From: Hungatella hathewayi | GTDB taxonomy: Bacteria; Bacillota; Clostridia; Lachnospirales; Lachnospiraceae | Reading direction: 5' to 3' | Assembly (NCBI GenBank): GCA_025149285.1 | Contig: CP102274.1 | Coordinates: forward strand, 5,668,001 to 5,732,000 | Length of the DNA: 64,000 nt | Part shown: positions 32,178-41,075 of the stretch, piece after piece | Layout of the letters: each line of letters starts with the position of its first letter | How positions within the stretch are numbered: the first letter of the stretch is position 1 | Notes under the pieces: model-generated | Told to the model about the DNA's origin: nothing | Seen by the model: only the letters and a program-made list of their open reading frames with translations | Databases searched by the model: none | Translations under genes and position numbers: made by a program

Positions 32178-33734
32178 TCACTCCCCTTCCCTCGGCATCG
32201 TCCCACTATAACACCCACTCTTCCTCCACAGCGGAAGCAGCTTCGCCAGCACACTGAACAGAAGTCTCCCCTCATCGCTGGAGAGGTCCACATCCCACAA
32301 GTCCTCGATCAGCTTAATCCGGTATCGGATCGTGTTGACGTGTGTATACAGCTTGTCCGCGGTCTTCTGATAATGGAATCTGCATTTGACAAAGGTTCTT
32401 ATGGTCATGGCAAGGACATCCCGTTTTTCCTCGTCCATCTGATTTAAAAGCTCGTCCATTTCCCCCAGCATCTGATTGATGGGCCACGAATTCTCCGGGT
32501 AGTTGAGCAGCCGGTAGATGCCTAAATCGTGGTAATAACAGATGCGCTCGCCATACTCCAATAGTCCTGCAATATGCGCCGCGCTTTCCGCCTCAAAGAA
32601 CGCGGTGACCGCCTGGGAAGCAGGATAATGCCGGCTTACCCCCACCCTGCACCGTTTGCCGGCGCCGTCTAAAATAGCCAGCAGGCGGCGGGCAAAATGG
32701 TCCACGTCTTCCGCCGAAACAAAGAGACGCAGACTCCCCTCCGCCGAAAAGCTGTAACAAAGCTTCTGGGGAAAATAGTGATGAATCAGGTAAGACAAAT
32801 ACTCTTTTTTTCCCTCCGCCGGTTCGCCTGCCTCCTGATCACACAGCACCAGCGCATATCCCGATTCCGGAAACAGCTCCATCACAGAGGAATCCGGCAT
32901 CTGGCCGCCGCAGATCATTTCGACTGCCGCCTCAATCCGGCGGGAGCGCCGTTTGTAATCGTCGATGCCGGTGCAGAGAATGGAGGCATAGTTCAGCAGA
33001 ATATCGTCTGACGGCTCGAATACGTCCTCGTCTCCAAGAAGGCAGAGCACTCCGAACGGCAGACGGTTTTTAAACAGTTCCGCCTGAAGCAGCATATTAT
33101 CCGAAAACGATGAGGAGTAACAGCTCACATGGGATAACCCGGACTTTCGGGGCTCCTTTTTCCAGTAGGCCGGATAGAAAACCGCCTCATTCAGTACGGG
33201 AACCGACGGCTTCACAAACGTGTCCTGCCCCACAATCAGCGCAGCCTGACAGCCTGTCCAGTAGCTCAGCCCCTCTAAGAGAGAATCCGTTCCGCTGGTA
33301 TAGAACCTGCGCTGAAGGTCCTCCAGCACCCTGTCATATGATTTTACCGCTCCATCCGTTCTGGAGGCAATCAAATGGGAATAATCGTTTATCAGAGCCG
33401 TAAATCCGGCCGTCTCTGCAGTTCCGAAAACCAGTTCCCGTTCACGGCAGGCCTCTGCCAGCTTCGAGATCCTCTCCTCGCTCTCCCCGGATAAGTCCAC
33501 AAGTAACCCGGCTGCCTCCTGTGCCTTTCGCTCATTCAGCCACTCGTTTAGCCTCTCCCCATCATCCGGAATCAGCCCCCTGCATACCAGAAGCAGACTC
33601 TGCGGCTCCCGGACAGCCGCCCCATTTCCGCACATCAATTCCAGGCTGCTGACCTCTTTCCCATAAAACGGCGTCCGAAAACAGCACGCTGTGAATGCCC
33701 CGCAGCCGGCCAGATACTCAAGTTTTAATTTCAT
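32178..33734 (-). CDS. PucR/CdaR family transcriptional regulator
   Basis: A 518-residue protein with a C-terminal PucR-type helix-turn-helix (about 445-505: KCRFHYQKTADKLYTHVNT, given as FHYQKTADKL and HVNTIRYRI). The N-terminal part is a PucR-like ligand-sensing region, with a GAF-like stretch about 140-260. PucR of B. subtilis controls purine catabolism genes. This gene faces away from a xanthine dehydrogenase-family operon 155 bases away, so it is the likely regulator. The ATG at 33734 has AAAGGAG 10 bases upstream; the in-frame GTG at 33773 would place an inverted repeat inside the gene. Confidence 0.85.
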   Translation of the reverse strand: MKLKLEYLAGCGAFTACCFRTPFYGKEVSSLELMCGNGAAVREPQSLLLVCRGLIPDDGERLNEWLNERKAQEAAGLLVDLSGESEERISKLAEACRERELVFGTAETAGFTALINDYSHLIASRTDGAVKSYDRVLEDLQRRFYTSGTDSLLEGLSYWTGCQAALIVGQDTFVKPSVPVLNEAVFYPAYWKKEPRKSGLSHVSCYSSSFSDNMLLQAELFKNRLPFGVLCLLGDEDVFEPSDDILLNYASILCTGIDDYKRRSRRIEAAVEMICGGQMPDSSVMELFPESGYALVLCDQEAGEPAEGKKEYLSYLIHHYFPQKLCYSFSAEGSLRLFVSAEDVDHFARRLLAILDGAGKRCRVGVSRHYPASQAVTAFFEAESAAHIAGLLEYGERICYYHDLGIYRLLNYPENSWPINQMLGEMDELLNQMDEEKRDVLAMTIRTFVKCRFHYQKTADKLYTHVNTIRYRIKLIEDLWDVDLSSDEGRLLFSVLAKLLPLWRKSGCYSGTMPREGE

Positions 33735-33754
33735 TTCCGGTGAAGCTCCTTTCC

Positions 33755-33782
33755 CTACAAAAACGTATCTCACTTTTTGTAG
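33755..33782. promoter_or_regulatory. inverted repeat between pucR and the xdh operon, candidate operator
   Basis: CTACAAAAA and TTTTTGTAG are exact reverse complements, 10 bases apart. The repeat lies between the divergent genes, in the leader of pucR and close to the upstream side of the xdh promoter, as expected for a shared regulator site. Confidence 0.6.
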
Positions 33783-33801
33783 ACTGCCTGACTCACACCT
33801 G

Positions 33802-33810
33802 TGTTATAGT
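33802..33810 (+). promoter_or_regulatory. extended -10 of the xdh operon
   Basis: TG-T-TATAGT ends at 33810. No good -35 is present at the normal spacing, which fits a promoter that needs an activator. The candidate PucR site is just upstream. Confidence 0.45.
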
Positions 33811-33888
33811 TATTTTAGGCTTAATGATATATTTTTGTCAATATGGTTTGATCAATTAAAAATACCATTGTAAGGAGGTTATAAAATT

Positions 33889-34395
33889 ATGGGTGATAAC
33901 AAAAAATCGGTCACCATCACTGTCAACGGTGATGTATACCGGCTGGGCGTGGGAAATGCAGTGGGTGATATTGCCCCTGCGGACACACTGGCGGAAACGC
34001 TGCGTGAACGCCTTCTGCTGACCGGAACCAAGATTTCCTGTGATGACGGCGCCTGCGGCTGCTGTACCGTCATCATGAACGGGAAAGCCATACCGTCCTG
34101 TACGGTGCTGACCATCGAATGTGACGGCGCCGACATCCGCACCATCGAGGGACTCCAGGACCCGAATACGGGAGAGCTGGATAAGGTGCAGCAGGCATTT
34201 GTCGATCACTCCGCTTTTCAGTGCGGATACTGCACGCCGGGAATCATCATGACGACAGAAGCGCTGCTGGCGGAAAACCCGCATCCGGATGAAGAAGAGA
34301 TCAAGGAAGCTCTGGCCGGAAACTACTGCAGATGCATCAGCCATTACCAGGTGCTGGAGGCCGTGAAGCAGGCCGCCAGGGAAGGGAGTGAATGA
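33889..34395 (+). CDS. xanthine dehydrogenase-family [2Fe-2S] subunit
   Basis: A 168-residue small subunit with two [2Fe-2S] clusters: plant-type motif CDDGACGCC (about 57-65) plus SC near 77, and the alpha-helical motif CGYCTPG (about 109-115) with NYCRC (about 145-149). It passes electrons from molybdenum to FAD. TAAGGAGG precedes the ATG. It is the first gene of the operon; the molybdenum subunit gene follows after 1 base. Family members hydroxylate purines, aldehydes or nicotinate; the PucR neighbour favours a purine. Confidence 0.92.
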   Translation: MGDNKKSVTITVNGDVYRLGVGNAVGDIAPADTLAETLRERLLLTGTKISCDDGACGCCTVIMNGKAIPSCTVLTIECDGADIRTIEGLQDPNTGELDKVQQAFVDHSAFQCGYCTPGIIMTTEALLAENPHPDEEEIKEALAGNYCRCISHYQVLEAVKQAAREGSE

Positions 34396-34396
34396 T

Positions 34397-36664
34397 ATGG
34401 GTAAGGAATTCAGATATGTGGGCAAGCCGACTCCCCGAATAGACGGCAAGGCCATTGTAACAGGTTCCGCGGAGTACGCGAACGACATACATATGCACGG
34501 AATGCTCTACGGACGGATTAAAATGAGCCCCCATCCTCACGCCATGATTACAAAGATCGATGTGAGCAAAGCCCTGGAGCTGCCCGGCGTCAGAACCATC
34601 ATGACCTACGAAAATGCCTTTGACTGGGTTACGGGTATGCCGGCACAGAAAAGGCTTCTGGACCGTCATGTGCGTTTTGTCGGCGATCCGGTGGCACTGA
34701 TCGCCGCCACATCAAACCGGATTGCCGAGGAGGCTGCTGAACTGATTGAAGTGGAGTATGAGGTGCTTCCCGCTGTCCAGGACTTAGACGAGGCCATCGC
34801 CGACGGAGCCCCCCAGCTGTATGAGCAGTTCCCGGGCAATATCATAGAGCGGGGCTGCCCGCCTTTCGGCCCCAAAGCGCTTCAGGAGCTGGTCATTGGC
34901 GACACAAAAAAAGGCTTTGAGGAGTGTTCCGTCGTCGTGGAAGGGACCTCAAAGTATGAGACCATATCCAATCCGCTTCCGGCCGAAAGTCCCGGTCTCG
35001 TTGCCTGGTGGGACGGACCAAACCAGTGCAATATGAAAGGCAGCTTCCAGAGCCCCAACATCCAGAAAATGATCATGCAGATTGCCATGCCCAATGTCAA
35101 TGTCCGCGTCATCTCTGCCAATGTCGGAGGAAGCTTCGGAAGCAAAAACACGGTTCCCATGGAGGGACTCTACTGTGCCGCCCTGGCTAAAGCCTCCGGC
35201 AGACCGGTGAAGCTGGTCATCTCCAAGGAAGCGCATCTCTCCACCTATATGCTCCGCTTAGGCAGCCGTCTGACCGCTAAAGTGGGACTGCTGGCCGACG
35301 GAACGGTTCACGCCTATGAGGGAACGTGGCTGGTCGGTTCCGGAGTTCACTCCGATTTCGGCCAGGGCCAGATTGCCAATGGCCTGGGGCGCGCCATGCT
35401 TCTGCTCAACAAGTGCAAACACTGGAATTATCAGCCCCACCTGGTAGCCACCAACCGCTGCCGTTCCGGCGGTATCCGCGGATTCGGCGGACAGGAATCC
35501 TACGCATCACTCGTTCCGGTTCTGTCCATGGCCATGGCGCAAATGAATCTGGATCCGGTTGATTTTTTCAAGAAAAATATGTGTGACATCAACGGCGGTT
35601 ACTACTGGGTCGAGGGACACTGGTGGGAAAATCATTTCTTAAGCTATAACGATGTCATGGATCACGCGGCCGAACACTTCGGCTGGAAGGAGAAATTCCC
35701 CGGCTGGCTAAAGCCGTACAAAACCGAAGGAAGCAAACAGTACGGCGCAGGCTGCTGCGTCCATGGAAGCGCCGACTGCGGAATGCTTCACGGCGAGGCC
35801 TTTGTCAAGCTGGACGGATGGGGGACAGCCAATATCAACGTCTGCATCGCGGAATCCGGCATGGGACAGAGGTCTGCCGTCGTAAAGATGGCTGCTGAAA
35901 TATTGAATCTGCCGCTGGATAAAGTAACCATATCGACTCCCGACAGCCAGGACAATCCATGGGACTGGGGACTGGCCGGTTCGCGGGGCACCCTTGTATA
36001 CGGGCGTATGGTAGGCGACGCTGCCCGAAGCGCCAGAAAGCAGCTTTTAGAAGCCGCGGCCGCCATTCTCCACTGCCCTGCGGAAATGCTGGATACACGG
36101 GACGGAATCATCTTCATGAAGGATAATCCGGAGGTGGCGCTTCCGTGGATTGCCGTTTTAGGCCCGATGAACACCATATCCGGCCACGGTGTCTTCGAGA
36201 TGGATCACTCCAAGCCGTGTTTCATGATCGCATTCGTAGAGGTGGAAGTGGATACCGACACCGGCGATGTGAAAATTGTGCGCGTGGTAGAGGGCACCGA
36301 CGTCGGTCAGGTTATCGACCCGTTTTCCTTAAAGATGCAGCTGGAAGGCGGCCTGGGAAGCTGCGGAAGCGACAGTGCCATCAACGAGGAAATGATTCTC
36401 GACGAAAAGACCGGAAAGTTCCTGACCAACAACCTGGTTGACTTTAAATGGAGAGTCTTCCCGGATCTTCCGGCCTTTGAAACCCATATTGAAGAAACCC
36501 CCAACGATTTAAGCGCATTTGGAGGAATCGGAGTTGGAGAGATATCCGGTGCTCCGTTACCGGGCGCCATCATAATGGCGGTTTCCAATGCAATCGGCAT
36601 TCAGCTGATGGATTATCCTCTGACACCGGATCAAATCCTGAAAGCGTTAGGAAAGGCGAGGTGA
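34397..36664 (+). CDS. xanthine dehydrogenase-family molybdenum-binding subunit
   Basis: A 755-residue molybdopterin subunit with the aldehyde oxidase/xanthine dehydrogenase N-terminal hammerhead (about 15-120) and Moco-binding domains. Visible family motifs: ANVGGSFGSKN, RGFGGQES (the arginine/glutamine region near Mo), and the C-terminal GIGVGEISGAP containing the catalytic glutamate. The ATG at 34397 follows GGGAG; an in-frame GTG at 34388 overlaps the previous gene. The substrate is probably hypoxanthine/xanthine or another purine, judged from PucR and the purine salvage genes; this is inference. Confidence 0.9.
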   Translation: MGKEFRYVGKPTPRIDGKAIVTGSAEYANDIHMHGMLYGRIKMSPHPHAMITKIDVSKALELPGVRTIMTYENAFDWVTGMPAQKRLLDRHVRFVGDPVALIAATSNRIAEEAAELIEVEYEVLPAVQDLDEAIADGAPQLYEQFPGNIIERGCPPFGPKALQELVIGDTKKGFEECSVVVEGTSKYETISNPLPAESPGLVAWWDGPNQCNMKGSFQSPNIQKMIMQIAMPNVNVRVISANVGGSFGSKNTVPMEGLYCAALAKASGRPVKLVISKEAHLSTYMLRLGSRLTAKVGLLADGTVHAYEGTWLVGSGVHSDFGQGQIANGLGRAMLLLNKCKHWNYQPHLVATNRCRSGGIRGFGGQESYASLVPVLSMAMAQMNLDPVDFFKKNMCDINGGYYWVEGHWWENHFLSYNDVMDHAAEHFGWKEKFPGWLKPYKTEGSKQYGAGCCVHGSADCGMLHGEAFVKLDGWGTANINVCIAESGMGQRSAVVKMAAEILNLPLDKVTISTPDSQDNPWDWGLAGSRGTLVYGRMVGDAARSARKQLLEAAAAILHCPAEMLDTRDGIIFMKDNPEVALPWIAVLGPMNTISGHGVFEMDHSKPCFMIAFVEVEVDTDTGDVKIVRVVEGTDVGQVIDPFSLKMQLEGGLGSCGSDSAINEEMILDEKTGKFLTNNLVDFKWRVFPDLPAFETHIEETPNDLSAFGGIGVGEISGAPLPGAIIMAVSNAIGIQLMDYPLTPDQILKALGKAR

Positions 36665-36671
36665 ACACCAA

Positions 36672-39035
36672 ATGAAAAATTTTAACCATACGGATGCGGA
36701 GAGCTTAAGCCAGGCCGCCGGCATTTTAAAGGACGAACAGAACAATGCCCGGATTATCGCAGGCGGTACGGACTTGCTCAGCGTTCTGAAACATAAATTA
36801 GAACCGGATTACCCGGAAACAATTGTCAATATCAAATCCATCGACGGACTGGACCGCATAGAGGAGGACGAAGACGGCTTAAAGATCGGGGCAACTGCCA
36901 AACTCTGTGATATCGCGTCCTCACCGCTGATCCGCGAAGAATACGGCGCGCTGGCTGACGCTGCGAGAAGCGTGGCAACGCCCCTGATCCGCAACTTAGC
37001 CACCATCGGCGGCAATCTCTGTCAGGAAGTCCGGTGCTGGTATTACCGCTATCCCGACGAGATCGGCGGCAGAATTCAGTGTCTTCGAAAGGGTGGAGAT
37101 ACCTGCAACGCCATGACCGGAGAAAATAAGAACCACTCCATCTTTGGGGCCAGAAAAGTCCATTTAAGCGGCTGTTCTTCCAACTGCCCCGCCCATGTGG
37201 ACATCCCGGAATATCTGGCTAAGCTGCGCGCCGGAGACATGGACGGAGCTGCCTCGATCCTGCTGGAAGCCAACCCGATTCCTGCTGTCACCTCCCGTGT
37301 CTGTACCCATTTCTGTCAGATGAACTGCAAGCGGAAGGAATACGACGAACACGTCAATATTGGAGGCATGGAGCGGTACGTGGGCGACTACATACTGGAA
37401 CACAGCAATCGTTTTATGGCGCCGCCAAAAACAGACAGCGGAAAACGTGTTGCCATCGTAGGCTCCGGCCCTGCCGGTTTAACCGCTGCCTTCTATTTAA
37501 GAAGCCGCGGACACAGCGTCCGTGTATACGACAAAATGGAGGAAGCAGGCGGACTTCTCCGCTATGCGATCCCGGAATACCGTCTTCCTAAAGATATCGT
37601 CAGAAACTTAATTGCCTCCTTAGAACACATGGGAATCGAATTCCTGACCGGTATTGAAATCGGAAAGGATATACCGGTCAACGATCTGGTGGAACAGTAT
37701 GACAGCGTATTTTTAAATACAGGTGCATGGAAGCGGCCCCTTATCGGACTCGATGGGGAAGAGTTCACCACCTTTGGCCTGGATTTCCTGATTGAAGTCA
37801 ATAAATGGATGGAGAGCAAGATCGGCAGAGACATCATCGTTGTAGGCGGCGGAAACGTGGCTGTAGACGTGGCAATCACAGCGAAACGTCTGGGTGCTGC
37901 CAATGTCGTCATGGCGTGTCTGGAGCCGGAGCATCAGATGCCGGCAAGCGAGGAAGAACTCAACCGGGCCAGAGAAGAAGGAATCACAATCCTGCCGTCC
38001 TGGGGACCGAAAGAGATTCTCCGCGACCACGGAGAAATCGTGGGACTTGTTTTAAAACGGTGTACTGCCGTCTTTGATGAGCAGGGTCATTTTGCCCCGT
38101 CTTACGATGATCATGAGACCACCACGCTTCACGGCAGCTCTATCCTTATGGCCGTAGGCCAGAAAACCGACCTCTCCTTCCTGGGCGAGGCACTGGAGTT
38201 TAAGGTCAGCCGCGGACTGATTTCTGTAGACCCCGCAACCATGAAGACCAGCGTAGATAAGGTCTTTGCTGTCGGTGATGTCACAACCGGGCCCAAAACA
38301 GTAGTGGACGCCATCGCAGACGGCAAGAAAGCTTCGGTCGCAGTCCATTGCTTTATGACCGGAGAGCCGGAAGGAGATGCGAAGCATCCGCTTGGAGGCC
38401 TGATTACGTTTGACGCCTCCTGTACCGGCCATTCCCAGGGAGCCAGGCTTCCGGAACGCCCGAAGGAGGAGCGCGGACTTCATCTGGAAGATTCCTACGG
38501 ACTTACGTGGGAACAGGTGCAGGAAGAGGCAAAACGCTGCTTTAACTGCGGCTGTCTCGCTGTGAATCCCTCCGATGTAGCCACCGTACTCACGGCAATG
38601 GATGCGGAGATCGTAACCAGCAAACGAAAAGAGCCAATCGAAGAAATGATGAAGAAATCCCACTGCCGTCTGGTTGAGGAGGATGAAATCGTAACTGAGA
38701 TCCGCATTCCGGCATCGGCAAAGGAATACCGGGTTGGCTATGATAAATTCCGAGTCAGGGATTCCCATGATTTCGCCGTAGTCAGCGTCGCATCCGCTTA
38801 TAAGATGCAGGAGGGCGTCATTACCGATGCCCGGATTGTACTGGGCGCCGTAGCTCCGATCCCGCTGCGCGCCAGAGAGGCAGAAGCCTATATCACAGGG
38901 AAAACAGTCACAGAGGAACTGGCTGCCGAAGCAGCGGAGATCGCCCTTTCAGGAGCACTGCCGCTTTCACGGAACGGTTATAAAGTTCAAATAGCAAAAA
39001 CACTGGTACGCAATTCCCTGCTGAATGCCAGATAG
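36672..39035 (+). CDS. FAD subunit of the xanthine dehydrogenase family with inserted GltD-like oxidoreductase
   Basis: A 787-residue fusion. Residues 1-160 are the N-terminal half of a CoxM/XdhB FAD domain (AGGTDLLSVLK, RNLATIGGNLCQ, RCWYYR). Residues 628-787 are its C-terminal half (NPSDVATVLTAMDAE onward, ending in the CO-dehydrogenase flavoprotein C-domain). Between them, 161-627, is a complete GltD-like module: Cys-rich Fe-S helical domain (Cys-168, 172, 211, 215, 219), FAD site IVGSGPAGL (262-270), NAD(P) site VVGGGNVAVD (390-399) and VFAVGDVTTGPK (531-542), closing with RCFNCGC (622-628). This could join NAD(P)H chemistry to the hydroxylase. No frameshift separates the parts. Confidence 0.93.
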   Translation: MKNFNHTDAESLSQAAGILKDEQNNARIIAGGTDLLSVLKHKLEPDYPETIVNIKSIDGLDRIEEDEDGLKIGATAKLCDIASSPLIREEYGALADAARSVATPLIRNLATIGGNLCQEVRCWYYRYPDEIGGRIQCLRKGGDTCNAMTGENKNHSIFGARKVHLSGCSSNCPAHVDIPEYLAKLRAGDMDGAASILLEANPIPAVTSRVCTHFCQMNCKRKEYDEHVNIGGMERYVGDYILEHSNRFMAPPKTDSGKRVAIVGSGPAGLTAAFYLRSRGHSVRVYDKMEEAGGLLRYAIPEYRLPKDIVRNLIASLEHMGIEFLTGIEIGKDIPVNDLVEQYDSVFLNTGAWKRPLIGLDGEEFTTFGLDFLIEVNKWMESKIGRDIIVVGGGNVAVDVAITAKRLGAANVVMACLEPEHQMPASEEELNRAREEGITILPSWGPKEILRDHGEIVGLVLKRCTAVFDEQGHFAPSYDDHETTTLHGSSILMAVGQKTDLSFLGEALEFKVSRGLISVDPATMKTSVDKVFAVGDVTTGPKTVVDAIADGKKASVAVHCFMTGEPEGDAKHPLGGLITFDASCTGHSQGARLPERPKEERGLHLEDSYGLTWEQVQEEAKRCFNCGCLAVNPSDVATVLTAMDAEIVTSKRKEPIEEMMKKSHCRLVEEDEIVTEIRIPASAKEYRVGYDKFRVRDSHDFAVVSVASAYKMQEGVITDARIVLGAVAPIPLRAREAEAYITGKTVTEELAAEAAEIALSGALPLSRNGYKVQIAKTLVRNSLLNAR

Positions 39036-39046
39036 GAGGTGCACAG

Positions 39047-39676
39047 ATGGGCAGAATCGAAGCAATACTGTTAGCCGCAGGCTACTCTTCCAGGATGGGT
39101 CGTTTAAAACCACTTCTGCCCATAGGGGAAACCACGGTGATCCGGAGGCAGGCTGATATCCTTCATGGGCTGACCGACCGGACCATCGTGGTAACCGGTT
39201 ACCGCGGAGAGGAAGTAGAAGCGCATTTATCCGGCTGCCATGCAGACACAGTCAGAAATCCGGCCTTTGCGGAAGGGATGTTCACCTCCGTAAAGGCCGG
39301 GATTCTGGCTCTTGACCGGGACGTATCGGCATTTCTGATTCTGCCGGTAGACTACCCGCTGGTAACGCGTAAACTGATTGCAGATCTGATAGAAGAATTT
39401 CAGCGTTCGGAGCCCCTCGTCCTGTATCCCTCTTTCTCCATGCGCAAGGGCCATCCTCCGGTTATTTCGTCTGCCTGCATTCCTGGGATTCTCTCTTATC
39501 AGGGCGGCGCGGGACTCAAGGGGGCGCTGACACCGTTTAACGGCGGGGCGGAGTATTTCTCCGCAGAAGATGAGACCTGTATCATCGATATGGACACGCC
39601 GGAGGACTATAAAAAAGTACTGGCACTGGTTTCCAAAGCCTCTAATGGTACTGCGGCTCCAGAAAGTTTAAGGTAA
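39047..39676 (+). CDS. MocA-like molybdenum cofactor nucleotidyltransferase
   Basis: A 209-residue NTP-transferase of the MobA/MocA family. GLAAGYSSRMG-like start (ILLAAGYSSRMGRLK) binds the nucleotide; LPVDYPLV holds the metal-binding Asp. Such proteins add CMP to molybdopterin for xanthine dehydrogenase-type enzymes. It starts 11 bases after the FAD-fusion gene with AGGAGG. Its last 35 bases overlap the end of the oppositely oriented phosphoesterase gene. Confidence 0.86.
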   Translation: MGRIEAILLAAGYSSRMGRLKPLLPIGETTVIRRQADILHGLTDRTIVVTGYRGEEVEAHLSGCHADTVRNPAFAEGMFTSVKAGILALDRDVSAFLILPVDYPLVTRKLIADLIEEFQRSEPLVLYPSFSMRKGHPPVISSACIPGILSYQGGAGLKGALTPFNGGAEYFSAEDETCIIDMDTPEDYKKVLALVSKASNGTAAPESLR

Positions 39677-40142
39677 AATGTGCCTTTCCCTGATCATCCA
39701 ATTCCATAATCATAAACGACGGCTTCCTTCCATCCTGTCTGGGATAAGACAGACTTCCGGGATTTAAGATGGTCACACCTCCCCGCACCTCATAGAAGGG
39801 CCTGTGGGTATGGCCGTACATGACGATATCCAGCCGGCGGTCTCTCGCTTCCTGTTCCAGACGCTCCACGCCCAGAGACACATTGTAGTAGTGGCCGTGG
39901 GTCAGTAAAACCCGGTATTCTCCGATCTTCAATTCCTTTTCTCTGTCCAGATTGGAAAAGAAGTCGTTGTTTCCCAGTACCATCTCCAGATCACAGCCTT
40001 CTCCGACCCAGCCGGCGATCTTCGTTTCACTGCCTTCCGCATCGCCGAGATGGATGAGCATATCAAGCGGAGATGTCTTCTCGATCACGTTTTTTAAGTT
40101 GTCATCTTTCCGGTGTGTATCGCTCACAATTAATATCTTCAT
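39642..40142 (-). CDS. YfcE/MJ0936-type metallophosphoesterase
   Basis: A 166-residue phosphodiesterase. Metal motifs: SDTHRKDD (start), GDAEGS, GNNDFF, THGHYY and GHTHRP, in family order. It acts on small phosphodiesters; the natural substrate is unknown. Its start overlaps the rdgB stop (ATGA), so the two are co-translated, a common pair in Clostridia. Its 3' end overlaps the mocA-like gene on the other strand by 35 bases. Confidence 0.92.
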   Translation of the reverse strand: MKILIVSDTHRKDDNLKNVIEKTSPLDMLIHLGDAEGSETKIAGWVGEGCDLEMVLGNNDFFSNLDREKELKIGEYRVLLTHGHYYNVSLGVERLEQEARDRRLDIVMYGHTHRPFYEVRGGVTILNPGSLSYPRQDGRKPSFMIMELDDQGKAHFTLNFLEPQYH

Positions 40143-40753
40143 CGTACATCCCCCTTATAGAGCTCTTCCAATTTCCGCTTCATTGCCTCAAGCGCTTTTC
40201 CGCGATGGCTGATCCTGTTTTTCTGTTCCACGGTAATCTCTGCACTGGTCACTCCGAACTCCGGTAAAAACAGGATTGGATCGTATCCAAAGCCGCCGTT
40301 TCCTGCGGCCTTCTCTGCGATGATTCCCTCCATGGTCTCCTCCGTATGAAGGACACGCCCATCCGGCAGAACGGCCGCGATATTACAGACAAACCGGGCG
40401 CTTCTGTCGTCCCCCGGCGCCTCATTAACCCGGGAGATAATGGTCTGGTTCTTTATCTCGTAGGACGTATCCTCGCCCATATATCTGGCTGAATAGATCC
40501 CCGGCTCACCTCCCAGGCAGTCCACCACCAGACCGGAATCATCCGCAAGGACAATTCCCCCCGTCTCGGCCCACACGGCTCTCGCCTTGATCTCCGCGTT
40601 CTCCCCAAACGTTTTCCCGTTCTCAACGATCACCGGATCCGCTCCGGCTTCCTTCATGGATAAAATCTCCATTCCCAGATCGGCCAGAATCAGCCGGATC
40701 TCCTTCATCTTTCCCGCATTGCCTGTGGCAAATACGATCCTGTTCTCACTCAT
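40139..40753 (-). CDS. rdgB: XTP/dITP pyrophosphatase (HAM1)
   Basis: A 204-residue house-cleaning nucleotidase that removes dITP and XTP. Motifs: FATGNAGKMKEI (residues 7-18), ADDSGLVVDCLGGEPG with the catalytic Asp, and GFGYDPIF-like GFGYDPILFLP, SHRGKAL. The ATG at 40753 follows AAGGAGA by 8 bases; an upstream ATG at 40771 contains that site and is rejected. The long palindromic element begins 29 bases upstream, so transcripts arriving from the protease gene must cross it. Confidence 0.93.
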   Translation of the reverse strand: MSENRIVFATGNAGKMKEIRLILADLGMEILSMKEAGADPVIVENGKTFGENAEIKARAVWAETGGIVLADDSGLVVDCLGGEPGIYSARYMGEDTSYEIKNQTIISRVNEAPGDDRSARFVCNIAAVLPDGRVLHTEETMEGIIAEKAAGNGGFGYDPILFLPEFGVTSAEITVEQKNRISHRGKALEAMKRKLEELYKGDVR

Positions 40754-40782
40754 CTGTATACTCTCCTTCATAAAACGGATTC

Positions 40783-41075
40783 ATCGTTACTGTTTACGGC
40801 CAGTCCGGCACCCGCCGCCTGCTCTGGCTCTGGCGCTTCCCACGGTCCTTCCTGTGACTTTGCAGGGCATTAGCAATTCTTAACGCGCATAATTTTTCGT
40901 TCAGGGGAAATCCCCACCTGTCTGAGCGCAGCGAGTTTGGGGATTTTTACTGGTTTTTAGAAAAATTCTGCACGTTTAGAAGTGCTTATGCCCGAAACCG
41001 GAACTGGAAGGACCGTGGGAAGCGCCAGAGCCAGAGCAGGCGGTGGGTGCCGGACTGGCCGTGAACAGTAACGAT
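40783..41075. mobile_element. 293-bp element with 70-bp inverted repeats
   Basis: Arms 40783-40852 and 41006-41075 are complementary at 68 of 70 positions and enclose 153 bases with no gene. GATTCATCG occurs at both borders (40778-40786 and 41073-41081), partly within the arms, and may be a target duplication. The right arm touches the stop codon of the protease gene. The centre contains a smaller hairpin around AAATCCCC/GGGGATTT (40918-40948). The structure is MITE-like. Confidence 0.78.
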
